Shown here: piece after piece, positions 24,741 through 33,591 of the stretch | How the letters are laid out: each line of letters opens with the position of its first letter | Position numbering within the stretch: position 1 is the stretch's first letter | NCBI GenBank assembly: GCA_902772725.1 | Contig: CACYBS010000271.1 | Coordinates: 1 to 37,945 of the forward strand | Origin: Erysipelothrix rhusiopathiae | Lineage (GTDB): Bacteria > Bacillota_I > Bacilli_A > Erysipelotrichales > Erysipelotrichaceae | Direction: 5' to 3' | Length of the DNA: 37,945 nt | Notes under the pieces: model-generated | What the model was told of the DNA's origin: nothing | The model's database searches: none | The model's input: the letters and a program-made list of their open reading frames with translations, nothing else | Translations under genes and position numbers: made by a program

Positions 24741-26532
24741 GTTCAAACTCCTTAAATAAATCTTTATCGCTGAAAGTGATGACTGTAGGTCTTCCGTGCG
24801 GACAGTGATAAGGCTGGCGGCAGTTTTGCAGATCAACAATGACCTTTTTCATTTCTTCCATACTGAGCGGTCGGTTAAAGCGAATCGAACTATGGCAGGA
24901 TGTTGTGGCCAAAACATGTTTTCGTAATGATTTCATATCGACTGTATTATTTTGAACAAAGTAATCCAGCAGATCATTTAAGAATGGTTCCTGGTCAACA
25001 TTTTGCAGCCAGAGAGGAATCTCTCTTACAAGAATGCGGTCATTTCCAAACTGTTCAAATTCCAACCCAAAGAAAGCTGTGCTTTCATTGATCTTATCTA
25101 ATTGAGCTAAGATATCTGCTGATACATGCAGCTGGATAGGAACCATCAATGGCTGTTTTTGCGTGACCGGATTATTGAGTGTATCTACAAGCTGTTCATA
25201 GTGATAACGCTCCTGGGCAGCGTGCTGGTCAATGATGACAAGTCCATGCTGGTTGGTGCATATGATATAAGAATCATGATGCTGTCCAAGAATCTGAAGA
25301 TGCTGGAAAAATTCCTTTCCGATTTCATCTTCCTGCACCGGTTCAGGAATAAACTCTTCCGGCTTTGGCACATACAGAGGTTCTTCTTCAATTTTTATTT
25401 CCGGCTGTGCAACCGGTTTATAATCTTCAAATCCAAACGACACCGGCTTTTTTTCTGTTACCGGCCTTGGATGTGGTGTCGGATACGAAAAATTTAAGGT
25501 TGGCTGTTCAAAAGTCTTCTGCGGCCGCGGCTTTATTTCTACCGTTTTGAGCGATTCTATAAATGTCTCGCGAATCGTTTTTTCAATTAATTCCAAAAGC
25601 TGTGCCTGCTTCGATAAGCGGATTTCCCATTTATTAGGATGGACGTTGACATCTACCAATTGTGTATCCGTATCAATCTGCAGCACAACAATCGGGAAAC
25701 GATTGGGCGGCATAAAGTCACTGTATGCATCAACAATGGCCTTTTGAATCGGTACACTGCGAATCAGGCGGGTATTCATTGTGATAAACATAAAATACTT
25801 GGTGGCACGGGATATTTTTGGCTGAACGGCATATCCGTGAATATGAAAATCTTCACTTCTTCCATCAAAAGGTACAGCAGCCTGGGCTACTTCCCTGCCA
25901 TACATCTGGTACAGTATTTCCTGAATATTTCCATTGCCTGTTGTTTGAAATACAACTTTACCATCATGCGATAATTTAAAACGGATATCGGGATGCGATA
26001 ATGCCATCTTATTGACCATATCCGCAATAATCGAAAATTCATAGTTCGTGCTTTTTAAATGTTTGAACCTTGCCGGTGTTTTTAAAAATAAGCCGGATAT
26101 TTCAATACGCGTTCCTAATGGACATGAACACTGCTCTTCCAGTTCCAGCTTTCCATAGGAATAGCGGATCTGCGTGGAAGTGGTTCCATCATTTGTCTGC
26201 AGATCTACCTTTGCCACAGAGGCGATACTGGGAAGGGCTTCTCCGCGAAACCCCATAGTCTGTATATTAAAGAGATCTTCTTCATCGATCATTTTTGATG
26301 TCGCATGGCGCTGGAAGGCCATATGCGCATCGTCCGGGTCCATACCGGAACCGTCATCCTGAATCACAAGGCGGTCAATACCACCTTGATACGCTTCTAC
26401 TTCGATAACTTTTGCTCCGGCATCAATACTGTTTTCAACACATTCTTTTACAATTCCTGCCGGTCGTTCTACAACTTCACCGGCTGCGATCATATTGGTA
26501 AGATGTTCGCTTAAAACATGAATTTTACCCAT
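24733..26532 (-). CDS. mutL: DNA mismatch repair protein MutL
   Basis: 599 residues. N-terminal GHKL ATPase (IAAGEVVERPAGIVKECVENSIDAGA; DDGSGM; FRGEALPSIASVAKV), transducer domain, a proline-rich linker (about 340-400), and the C-terminal endonuclease domain with DQHAAQERYHYE, CHSSIRFNRP and CPHGRPT. The endonuclease motif is expected in bacteria without MutH. ATG at 26532 is preferred over a GTG one codon earlier because the GAAGGA site is 5 bases from ATG and only 2 from GTG. Lies 14 bases after mutS. Confidence 0.96.
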   Translation of the reverse strand: MGKIHVLSEHLTNMIAAGEVVERPAGIVKECVENSIDAGAKVIEVEAYQGGIDRLVIQDDGSGMDPDDAHMAFQRHATSKMIDEEDLFNIQTMGFRGEALPSIASVAKVDLQTNDGTTSTQIRYSYGKLELEEQCSCPLGTRIEISGLFLKTPARFKHLKSTNYEFSIIADMVNKMALSHPDIRFKLSHDGKVVFQTTGNGNIQEILYQMYGREVAQAAVPFDGRSEDFHIHGYAVQPKISRATKYFMFITMNTRLIRSVPIQKAIVDAYSDFMPPNRFPIVVLQIDTDTQLVDVNVHPNKWEIRLSKQAQLLELIEKTIRETFIESLKTVEIKPRPQKTFEQPTLNFSYPTPHPRPVTEKKPVSFGFEDYKPVAQPEIKIEEEPLYVPKPEEFIPEPVQEDEIGKEFFQHLQILGQHHDSYIICTNQHGLVIIDQHAAQERYHYEQLVDTLNNPVTQKQPLMVPIQLHVSADILAQLDKINESTAFFGLEFEQFGNDRILVREIPLWLQNVDQEPFLNDLLDYFVQNNTVDMKSLRKHVLATTSCHSSIRFNRPLSMEEMKKVIVDLQNCRQPYHCPHGRPTVITFSDKDLFKEFERG

Positions 26533-26546
26533 CACGTTCCTTCTTT

Positions 26547-29087
26547 CTAATCATCTATTCCATCTGCCATCTTCTTTAATTCATAAAGACAGTCTAACGC
26601 ATCACGAGGTGACATGGAATCTACATCGAGATTTTCAATTCTCTCTAACAGCTTTGATTTTTCAGGCTGTACACTGTCCATGACAAAAAGACTTGGCTGA
26701 TATCCGGTCTCTCTTTGCTGGGACTCGTAATCCTTTAATAACTGAGATGCTCTTTCCAGCACCACCTTAGGTAAATGAGCCAGTCTGGCTACATTGATTC
26801 CATACGATTTATCCGCTTTTCCCGGTATCACTCGATATCTGAATTCGATATCTTTTTTATTCTCTCGAACATCTACATGTACATTTACAATGGATGGATG
26901 TTCATTTTCCAAATCGGTCAATTCATGATAGTGGGTGGAAAATAACGTTTTCGCTTTGATGGCTTCATCAATATATTCAAGCATAGCCTGAGCAAGTGCC
27001 ATACCATCATAGGTTGCCGTTCCTCTTCCAATCTCATCAAAAAGGATCAAGGAATGCTCGGTCGCAAAGCGAAGCGCTGTATTAGCCTCCATCATTTCAA
27101 CCATAAATGTAGATTTACCGGTCAGAATATCATCACTGGCACCGATACGGGTAAAGATGCGGTCAAATATCGGTAACTCGGCAGATTTGGCCGGAACAAA
27201 GCTTCCGATTTGCGCCATAATCACAATCAATGCGTTTTGACGCATATAAGTGGATTTACCACCCATATTCGGTCCGGTAATCAACTGGATTGTCTGTGTA
27301 TCTTCCATCGTCCAGTTATTAGACACATATTTTGTCTTTTTCATGCGATCATCTAAAATAGGATGTTTCCCTTCGATGATCTTAACGGTATTCTCCGGAT
27401 GGAAAACCGGACATACATATCCTTTATCGTTAGCCAGGTTTGCCAGCGCATTTAATATATCAATTTGAGCTAACGCATTGGCACAGGCGTGTAAATCGTA
27501 CAATCTTGATTTTATGGTCAGTAAAAGCTCTTTAAACAACTCCTGTTCGAGTTTCACCTTTTCTTCCTGTGCATGCAGAATCTGTTCTTCTTTTTCCTTT
27601 AATTCCTGCGTTACGTAACGGGTCGCATTGGCAAGTGTCTGTTTCGGGATATATCCAAACTCATCTTTAATAGATCCCAAATTTCCGTTTCTGACTTCAA
27701 TATAGTAACCAAAGACACGGTTATATCCGATCTTCAAAGATTTGACACCGGTTCTTTCCCGCTCTTTTGCCTCTAAGGATAAGATAAAGTTCTTCCCCTG
27801 GTCAGCCATTTCACGAAGCTCATCCAACTTGGAAGAATACCCATCACAGAATACACCGCCGTCTTTAAGAGTCAAAGGTGGGTTTTCGATAATTGCTCCC
27901 CGGATTTGTTCCAGAAGCTCATGACAATCCGGAATGGTTTGAAATTCCGGATACGATTCCAAAGCAGAAGCTAACTGCAGTATCGGTCCGGCATGTTCTA
28001 AGGTAGCGACAAGCTGTAATACGTCGCGCGGACTGGCATTTCCGTAAGCCATACGGGATGCGAGTCGTTCCATATCATATATATAGACCAAGTGTTCTTT
28101 TAATTGATCTCTTAACATAAAGTCATTTTTAAGTACCGCAACCGCCTGCTGACGCTTGGCAATCTTACCGGCATGGATCAAAGGCATTTCTATCCAGCGC
28201 TTTAACATGCGGGATCCCATGGCACTCTGACAGCGGTCCATAAATCCCCAGAGGCTCTGTGCCCTCTGGCCGGAAGACTGAGTAGTAACTAACTCCAGGT
28301 GATTTTTGGTCTCAAGATCCATCACCAGAATTTCTTTGGCATCCATGGACTCTACCGGCATAAAATGATCAATATGCTGCATCTGGGTATCGTTTAAATA
28401 ACCCATCAACTGCCCCATTGCACTTCTTAATGTTTGCGAAGTATATTCTCCTAACAGTGGTTCATCTTCTGCAGACAGTTCACTTTTTCGTTGATAAGAA
28501 ACCAGAATATTTTCATCTTCCTCTAATGCCTGCTTCCATCTTTTATCCAAACTAACCGGAAAAACGACTTCACTGACATTTTGTTCCATCAACGCTTTCT
28601 GTAAGCTGATTAGCGATCGATCCAATGTTTTGAATTGTAATTCTCCGGTACTGAGTTCACAGAACACAACGCATATTTCCCAGGATGTTACATAAACAGA
28701 AGCCAGATAATTGGACATCTTGGCATCCATGGTTTCATCCATCCATGTTCCCGGTGTAATAATCTTAATAATACCGCGGTCCACCAAACCTTTTGAGGTG
28801 GCCGGATCTGATAACTGTTCACATATGGCAACCTTATATCCTTTTTTTACAAGACGCTGTATATAGGAATTGGCTGCATGATACGGGATACCGCACATAG
28901 GTACTTTTTCACCGACACCTGCCGATCTCCCTGTTAAGACTAAATCAAGCTCCTGGCTGGCTGTTTTAGCATCTTCAAAAAACATTTCATAGAAATCACC
29001 TAAGCGATAAAACAAGATCGAATCCGGATTTTCTTCCTTCAACTTCAGATAATGTGTCATCATCGGTGTGTATTTTTTATCGGCCAT
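26547..29087 (-). CDS. mutS: DNA mismatch repair protein MutS
   Basis: 846 residues. The mismatch-binding domain carries the Phe wedge in ILFYRLGDFYEMFFEDA (F-x-E motif). The C-terminal ATPase has GPNMGGKSTYMRQ (Walker A), FDEIGRGTATYDG (Walker B/signature) and STHYHEL. Length is normal. ATG at 29087 has GGAGG 6 bases upstream; an in-frame TTG two codons earlier would be too close. First gene of mutS-mutL-miaA-lipid kinase. Confidence 0.97.
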   Translation of the reverse strand: MADKKYTPMMTHYLKLKEENPDSILFYRLGDFYEMFFEDAKTASQELDLVLTGRSAGVGEKVPMCGIPYHAANSYIQRLVKKGYKVAICEQLSDPATSKGLVDRGIIKIITPGTWMDETMDAKMSNYLASVYVTSWEICVVFCELSTGELQFKTLDRSLISLQKALMEQNVSEVVFPVSLDKRWKQALEEDENILVSYQRKSELSAEDEPLLGEYTSQTLRSAMGQLMGYLNDTQMQHIDHFMPVESMDAKEILVMDLETKNHLELVTTQSSGQRAQSLWGFMDRCQSAMGSRMLKRWIEMPLIHAGKIAKRQQAVAVLKNDFMLRDQLKEHLVYIYDMERLASRMAYGNASPRDVLQLVATLEHAGPILQLASALESYPEFQTIPDCHELLEQIRGAIIENPPLTLKDGGVFCDGYSSKLDELREMADQGKNFILSLEAKERERTGVKSLKIGYNRVFGYYIEVRNGNLGSIKDEFGYIPKQTLANATRYVTQELKEKEEQILHAQEEKVKLEQELFKELLLTIKSRLYDLHACANALAQIDILNALANLANDKGYVCPVFHPENTVKIIEGKHPILDDRMKKTKYVSNNWTMEDTQTIQLITGPNMGGKSTYMRQNALIVIMAQIGSFVPAKSAELPIFDRIFTRIGASDDILTGKSTFMVEMMEANTALRFATEHSLILFDEIGRGTATYDGMALAQAMLEYIDEAIKAKTLFSTHYHELTDLENEHPSIVNVHVDVRENKKDIEFRYRVIPGKADKSYGINVARLAHLPKVVLERASQLLKDYESQQRETGYQPSLFVMDSVQPEKSKLLERIENLDVDSMSPRDALDCLYELKKMADGIDD

Positions 29088-29107
29088 AATCAACCTCCAA
29101 TGCCCCT

Positions 29108-29151
29108 ATTATAACAAAATTTTCAATCCGAAATTAGAATTATGATATACT
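29108..29151. promoter_or_regulatory. Divergent extended -10 promoters of mutS and rodA/ftsW
   Basis: Minus strand TGTTATAAT (-10 at 29108-29113) faces mutS; plus strand TGATATACT (-10 at 29146-29151) faces the SEDS gene. Both have the TG extension and poor -35 boxes. Confidence 0.6.
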
Positions 29152-29182
29152 CTATGAGAACAAATGCAGAAGGGGGTATTTT

Positions 29183-30466
29183 GTGAAACAAACGATTCAG
29201 TTTGGAAACCGCTCCATAAAGCTTGATATTGGATTGATCGCGATTATCCTGTTAATGGGATTTACCAGTATATTCTCTTTATATAATGCTTTCAACCTAA
29301 TTAGTGACGGAAGCGGATCTTCTTACATGATCCGTCAGATAGTTTGGTATATCATCGGTTTTATCGCAATATTCTTTTTGTCGATTGTACAGAACAAAAA
29401 AATATTTCAATACGTTAAAACTATATATTATATATTATTAGGAACCTTAATATATTTATTCGTTTCACGAATCTTTTTTAATCTATTCCACTTTTATCTG
29501 CCGATGGCTCCTCCGATTAACGGTGCGGTATCCTGGTTTATCATCCCGCTGATTGGAAGCTTTCAGCCAAGTGAATTTATTAAAATCGTATTGATTATTA
29601 TGATATCCCAAATCATTCAGGATCATCAGGCACGCTATCCAAACCCAACACGAAAAGATGATATACGTTTGATTGTTGAAATCTCAAAGGTATTATTGCC
29701 GCCGTTAGTACTGGTATTCCTTCAGCCGGATGCCGGTGTTGCGATTATCATGTTTGTGAATACTTTGGTTCTGGTAATCTGCTCCGGTATTCGAAAAGAG
29801 TATATTTGGATTATCTTTATTTTGTTGATATTAGCAATTTTGACATTTTTCTTCTTATATTTTAATTACCCTTCCCTGTTATCTTCGATCATATCAGCGT
29901 ATCGTCTGCAGCGTATCGAAGCATGGCTGGAACCGGAAAGTCATATCCAGGGTAGTTCAAACCAGTTATATACTGCTTTGTTGTCGATGGGAAGCGCCGG
30001 CATTACCGGATATGGAATGCAGGCAAATATCATTGCCATTCCGGAAGCACATACAGACTTTATCTTTGCGGCTGTAGGACAGTGTTTCGGTTTAGTAGGT
30101 ACATCGTTTATTCTATTTGTATGCCTTCTGTTAGATTTATATCTCTGCCGAATCGCATACAGCACAAAGAATAGAATGGATCGATATATTGTGATCGGTG
30201 TTATTGCCATGCTGGCATATCAGCAGCTTCAGAATTTAGGTATGATTGTAGGACTTGTTCCTATAACCGGTATTACTTTGCCGTTAATTTCATATGGTGG
30301 AAGTAGTATCCTTTCCTACTTTATCTGTTTTGCGATTATTTTGAATTTATCTCCGCCGGCAAAAAAGACCATCCGTTTAGAATGGCCTCAGTTACCTAAA
30401 AATTTAAAATTCAGAAGAATCGAATTTCCAAAGCGCAAAGTAAGAATGCGTAAGGTGAAACAATAA
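29183..30466 (+). CDS. SEDS-family peptidoglycan polymerase (RodA/FtsW)
   Basis: 427 residues with about ten membrane helices. The conserved family stretches are present: IGSFQPSEFIKIVLIIM, PDAGVAIIMF, NQLYTALLSMGSAGITGYG, PEAHTDFIFAAVGQCFG, and VPITGITLPLISYGGSS. SEDS proteins polymerise glycan strands from lipid II with a class B PBP. No PBP gene is next to it; RodA is favoured over FtsW only weakly. Start is GTG with AGGGGG 6 bases upstream. The C-terminal tail is basic (RRIEFPKRKVRMRKVK). Its stop directly abuts the nadK stop on the other strand. Confidence 0.9.
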   Translation: MKQTIQFGNRSIKLDIGLIAIILLMGFTSIFSLYNAFNLISDGSGSSYMIRQIVWYIIGFIAIFFLSIVQNKKIFQYVKTIYYILLGTLIYLFVSRIFFNLFHFYLPMAPPINGAVSWFIIPLIGSFQPSEFIKIVLIIMISQIIQDHQARYPNPTRKDDIRLIVEISKVLLPPLVLVFLQPDAGVAIIMFVNTLVLVICSGIRKEYIWIIFILLILAILTFFFLYFNYPSLLSSIISAYRLQRIEAWLEPESHIQGSSNQLYTALLSMGSAGITGYGMQANIIAIPEAHTDFIFAAVGQCFGLVGTSFILFVCLLLDLYLCRIAYSTKNRMDRYIVIGVIAMLAYQQLQNLGMIVGLVPITGITLPLISYGGSSILSYFICFAIILNLSPPAKKTIRLEWPQLPKNLKFRRIEFPKRKVRMRKVKQ

Positions 30467-31240
30467 TTAATATAGATTCTTAATTCTTTTTAAATAAGAG
30501 TACGGTTTGTATCTGGCAAACCGTGCTTTTTTTAACGATGTACGAATAATCACTTCATGAATATCCTTTAAAGGATGTTCTTTATGATCATAACACATAT
30601 TCACGTAATCAAGGTTTCGTGAATGGATTCGAATAACGCGGTCTGCCTTCATAATATATGGACTGCGTAAAGAATGATGCATATGATGTGAAATAGGCAT
30701 AATTTCACATAGCTGCAGTACCTGCAAACCATTATCGATTACAGCTCCCTGTAAAGCACGGTTAATTGCGGTAGAGCCCGCCTGCGTACTGATACATAAA
30801 CCGGATCCTGTACAATGCTCGAAATATTCATCATCAATATAAACATCCATCTGCACAGTACGGGATGGACTGACAAGACGTACTTCATTTAACGCATAGA
30901 ATGTTTCTCTAATCTCCGGAAGATACACTTCTAAAAGAGGCATATTTTCATATGTCATTTGATTTTTTTGAATATCCAAAATGAACTGATCAATTTCTGT
31001 CTGCGTATAATCTGTATAAAAACCAAGTGTTCCGGTATGGATTCCAACAAAATACAGAGAATCTAATTTATCGATATAGTCATGAATGCCTCTTAATAAT
31101 GTACCATCTCCACCGACAGATAAAATAACTTCAGGATCTGATTCAGAATATTTCCAACCGATATTTTCGCATTTCTGAATCAACTCTTTAGATACTTTAA
31201 CAGAATTTTCATCATCTCTTTCGATTGTTAAGAATCGCAT
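30467..31240 (-). CDS. nadK: NAD kinase
   Basis: 257 residues. Makes NADP from NAD. The catalytic GGDGTLLRG lies near residue 43-51, followed by HTGTLGFYTDY, LNEVRLV, GSGLCISTQAGSTAINRAL (variant of the usual STPTGSTAYN). A longer upstream extension is in frame, but MRFLTIERDD at 31240 is the natural start, with AAGGAAAG 7-8 bases before it. Its 3' end carries the terminator of the convergent SEDS gene. Confidence 0.93.
   Translation of the reverse strand: MRFLTIERDDENSVKVSKELIQKCENIGWKYSESDPEVILSVGGDGTLLRGIHDYIDKLDSLYFVGIHTGTLGFYTDYTQTEIDQFILDIQKNQMTYENMPLLEVYLPEIRETFYALNEVRLVSPSRTVQMDVYIDDEYFEHCTGSGLCISTQAGSTAINRALQGAVIDNGLQVLQLCEIMPISHHMHHSLRSPYIMKADRVIRIHSRNLDYVNMCYDHKEHPLKDIHEVIIRTSLKKARFARYKPYSYLKRIKNLY
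30496..30533 (+). terminator. Terminator of the SEDS gene located inside nadK
   Basis: Plus strand 14-bp stem (30496-30509 with 30517-30530, two G-U pairs), 7-base loop, then a T run. It lies 30 bases after the SEDS stop and entirely within the last codons of nadK on the other strand. Confidence 0.85.
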
Positions 31241-31309
31241 ATAATCACTTTCCTTTTCACGTAAACGATTGTAACATATGAAAAGCAGCATATGAAAGAG
31301 GTAATATTT
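31241..31309. promoter_or_regulatory. Divergent promoter region nadK / CYTH with paired near-TCATATGA sites
   Basis: 69 bp. Minus strand TGTTACAAT is an extended -10-like element for nadK. Two one-mismatch copies of the regional octamer, ACATATGA (31274-31281) and GCATATGA (31288-31295), lie 14 bases apart; the second is next to the CYTH ribosome site. A factor binding them could act on both genes. Confidence 0.45.
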
Positions 31310-31867
31310 ATGTACAACCAAATTGAACGTGAATTAAAAATACTCATTACAGAAGATCAATACAAAAGAATTCTCCATTCATATGAATTTTCAGAAAAAT
31401 TCATACAGACAAATACCTTTTACGATACACCTGACCGTAAAGTAAGAGCAGCCAACGGTGCCATGAGAATACGAAAGAAAGATGGTAAACACATCTTTAC
31501 TTTAAAAATAAGAACAGATCCGATTACACATATCGAATATGAAAAAGAAATCGATGTGGATCGAATTCAGGATATAAGAGATCCTGAGATTCTAGGCTGG
31601 TTGAATAAATACGGAATTCCACAGGATGTAGAAAAAATACTCTCTTTTACTACTGAAAGAAGTGTTCTTATATTAGAAAATGCGGAATTCTGTGTAGATA
31701 AGACTATATTTGAAAACTATGTAGATTATGAATTGGAATATGAATATACGAAAGAGCATGATGGAATCACTGCTTTCAACGCTATTTTGGCACCATATGG
31801 ACTGCATTATATAAAAAATAACCCCGGAAAATTCTCCAGGGCTATGAAGTTAAAACTTATTAAATAA
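31310..31867 (+). CDS. CYTH-domain phosphohydrolase (triphosphatase-like)
   Basis: 185 residues. The ExExK-type signature is IERELKI at residues 4-10; downstream KVRAANGAMRIRKKDGKHIFTLKIR and EKEIDVD give the basic and acidic tunnel strands. Firmicute YjbK-type members hydrolyse inorganic or thiamine triphosphate; the substrate here is unknown. Start is ATG at 31310 with GAGGT upstream rather than the earlier in-frame ATG. Its 3' end overlaps the convergent coiled-coil gene by 18 bases. Confidence 0.88.
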   Translation: MYNQIERELKILITEDQYKRILHSYEFSEKFIQTNTFYDTPDRKVRAANGAMRIRKKDGKHIFTLKIRTDPITHIEYEKEIDVDRIQDIRDPEILGWLNKYGIPQDVEKILSFTTERSVLILENAEFCVDKTIFENYVDYELEYEYTKEHDGITAFNAILAPYGLHYIKNNPGKFSRAMKLKLIK

Positions 31868-32482
31868 CCGATAGAAGAGACCTTTTGAATTATAGGTTTC
31901 TTCTTTTCTTTTATAATCATCCAGCTGTCTTTGAAGATCATCCACTTTTTCTTTTTCTTCCTTAAGAATATGATTTTCAGATTCAAGTTGTGAATTTTCA
32001 GATTCTAAATCAGAATTTTTAGAGCGTAGGTTTTCCCTCTCTATTTCTAAATTCCTATTTTGAAGCTCCAGCTGCTGAATTTGATTCTCTTTGGATTGGG
32101 TTTCCAACAAATATGTCTGTTTACTTTTTTCCAATTCAATAGCTAATCTTTCACGATATAATTCTTCAATTTTTGATTGTGATTTTTCTTTTTCTTCAAT
32201 GATAGCCTTTAGCTTTTCATTTTCATACCGAAGCTCCATCTCTACAGTAGATACTTCATGTTTTTCTTTTCGGAAATATCCAGCCAGCTTTTCGACACCT
32301 TCGGCAGTTATCGTAATCCGCTTTGTTTCTTCACTTTTATACTTATATCCTTTATCGGGATAATCTTTTACCAATTTCGCAACTGCTTTATCGACGGTAT
32401 TCCGGGACTTGGAAAAATGCTGACAAATTTGTGAAATATCCATATCATAATATACATCTATCATCTGATCGCTGTCTGCCAT
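31850..32482 (-). CDS. HTH - coiled-coil - amphipathic-tail DNA-binding protein, candidate chromosome organiser
   Basis: 210 residues, no named family recognised. Residues 14-36 (MDISQICQHFSKSRNTVDKAV) form a helix-turn-helix, with wing-like strands to about 60 (KYKSEETKRITITAEGVEKL). Residues about 78-197 are a continuous charged heptad-type coiled coil. The tail SKGLFYRLFNKF is short, aromatic and basic, like a membrane-binding amphipathic helix. The same layout occurs in RacA, KfrA and plasmid DUF536 proteins. ATG at 32482 has AAAGGAG upstream. It lies beside the cluster of TCATATGA palindromes and near parS. Function as origin organiser or segregation factor is inference; a simple regulator is the alternative. 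Confidence 0.75.
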   Translation of the reverse strand: MADSDQMIDVYYDMDISQICQHFSKSRNTVDKAVAKLVKDYPDKGYKYKSEETKRITITAEGVEKLAGYFRKEKHEVSTVEMELRYENEKLKAIIEEKEKSQSKIEELYRERLAIELEKSKQTYLLETQSKENQIQQLELQNRNLEIERENLRSKNSDLESENSQLESENHILKEEKEKVDDLQRQLDDYKRKEETYNSKGLFYRLFNKF

Positions 32483-32933
32483 ACAATTCTCCTTTCCTAT
32501 GATTTTCATAATCGTGTGTTTTGTATTATATCACAACTCACTTTTTATTTCTACCATATCACAGGATTTTCATAACCCTTTTTCATATATGATTATTTAC
32601 GTTTTTACATTCATATGATTTTGAAATAGAATTCACATTTGATTTCTGCCCATAAAATTATAGTCATATGATAATCACACTCGGAAATATCATAAATGTG
32701 ACAATTCATATGAATTGGAAATCTAAATATGAAAATCATATTTTATTATCTGATTTTCATATATTGTTCAGATATTATTAAAACATATCTATTTGAATGT
32801 TTTAATAGTCCATGTGATAAATATATGAATAATTATTTAAAATCATATGATTAATATAGGGAACTGAACACAAAAAAATCGTATGAATGTTCATATTCTA
32901 CTCATACGATTAGTCATTTATTCGATTATTCCT
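32483..32933. other. AT-rich noncoding region with clustered palindromes
   Basis: 451 bp without a gene. It holds the promoter of the HTH/coiled-coil gene (minus strand TATAAT with TGA extension, plus-strand 32525-32530), the recR terminator (32872-32910), and in between four exact TCATATGA sites (32611, 32664, 32706, 32843), one TCATATATGA (32583) and split sites such as AAATATGA-AAA-TCATATTT (32725-32743). A related split site ATGATTTTCAT lies in the leader of the coiled-coil gene (about 32499-32509). The spacing of exact sites is 53, 42 and 137 bp. Confidence 0.7.
32872..32910 (-). terminator. Terminator of the dnaX-recR unit
   Basis: 9-bp outer stem ATCGTATGA/TCATACGAT (32878-32886 with 32902-32910) and seven T on the minus strand, shortly after recR. 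Confidence 0.85.
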
Positions 32934-33521
32934 TTATTTGCGGTTTTCGAACGCTTTCAACAATGTCATGGAATCAGTATAGTCCAGATGTCCGCCTACA
33001 GGTATACCATGTGCCAGTCTGGTGACATGAGTAGTATCTCCAAGCAGCTTTTGAATGTATAAAGCAGTCGTTTCTCCTTCCATAGTTGGATCGGTGGCAA
33101 TAATCACTTCTTCTACATTATCATCCACGCGCTTGATTAAACTATCTATATTTAGATTTTCAGGTAATATCCCTTTTGATGTATTGATCAATCCGTTTAA
33201 TACATGATATACACCATTATATTCCTGCATATTTTCAATAGCGGATATATCTTTAGGGTTCTGAACAATACATATGATATTCCTATTCCTGTTCACATCG
33301 CTGCAAATAGCACATTTATCACCGTCGCTGAGATTACCGCATACAGTACATCTTTTAATTCCGTTCTGTGCGTTTTCTACCGCTTCCATAAACTGAGCTT
33401 TGGTCTCATCATCCCAATTTAAATAGGTGAATGCATATCTTTCAGCAGTCTTATATCCTACACCGGGCAGCTTTGTGAACGCATGTATCAACTCTTCAAA
33501 TTTTTCAGGATACATATTCAA
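32934..33521 (-). CDS. recR: Recombination protein RecR
   Basis: 195 residues. Works with RecO (and RecF) to load RecA on gapped DNA. Helix-hairpin-helix KLPGVGYKTAERYAF, a four-cysteine zinc finger (CTVCGNLSDGDKCAIC), and a Toprim domain (IIATDPTMEGETTALYI) are in the usual order. A TTG start at 33521 has AAGGA 6 bases upstream; an ATG two codons later is the alternative. The yaaK/ebfC gene usually found between dnaX and recR in Bacillus is absent. Confidence 0.96.
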   Translation of the reverse strand: MNMYPEKFEELIHAFTKLPGVGYKTAERYAFTYLNWDDETKAQFMEAVENAQNGIKRCTVCGNLSDGDKCAICSDVNRNRNIICIVQNPKDISAIENMQEYNGVYHVLNGLINTSKGILPENLNIDSLIKRVDDNVEEVIIATDPTMEGETTALYIQKLLGDTTHVTRLAHGIPVGGHLDYTDSMTLLKAFENRK

Positions 33522-33591
33522 CTTCTATCCTTCCGCTTATGCATCCGGATCTATACTCCTTTCTACAATTCATATGAGCAGATAAAAGATG

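Noticed and set aside
24741-24839. Longer N-terminus of MiaA
   Set aside because: The extra residues lie in mutL, are not like the family, and a GTG with AAGGAG stands right before the P-loop.
25126-25497. Plus-strand ORF of 123 codons opposite mutL
   Set aside because: Antisense to a well-supported gene, biased composition and no ribosome site.
31241-31321. Longer N-terminus of NAD kinase
   Set aside because: It is not family-like, overlaps the CYTH start region, and MRFLTIERDD has a proper ribosome site.
32483-32933. Replication origin (oriC)
   Set aside because: The region is AT-rich and near parS, and a few sequences such as TTATCACAT resemble DnaA boxes. There is no run of consensus TTATCCACA boxes and no dnaA or dnaN next to it, so I do not call an origin.
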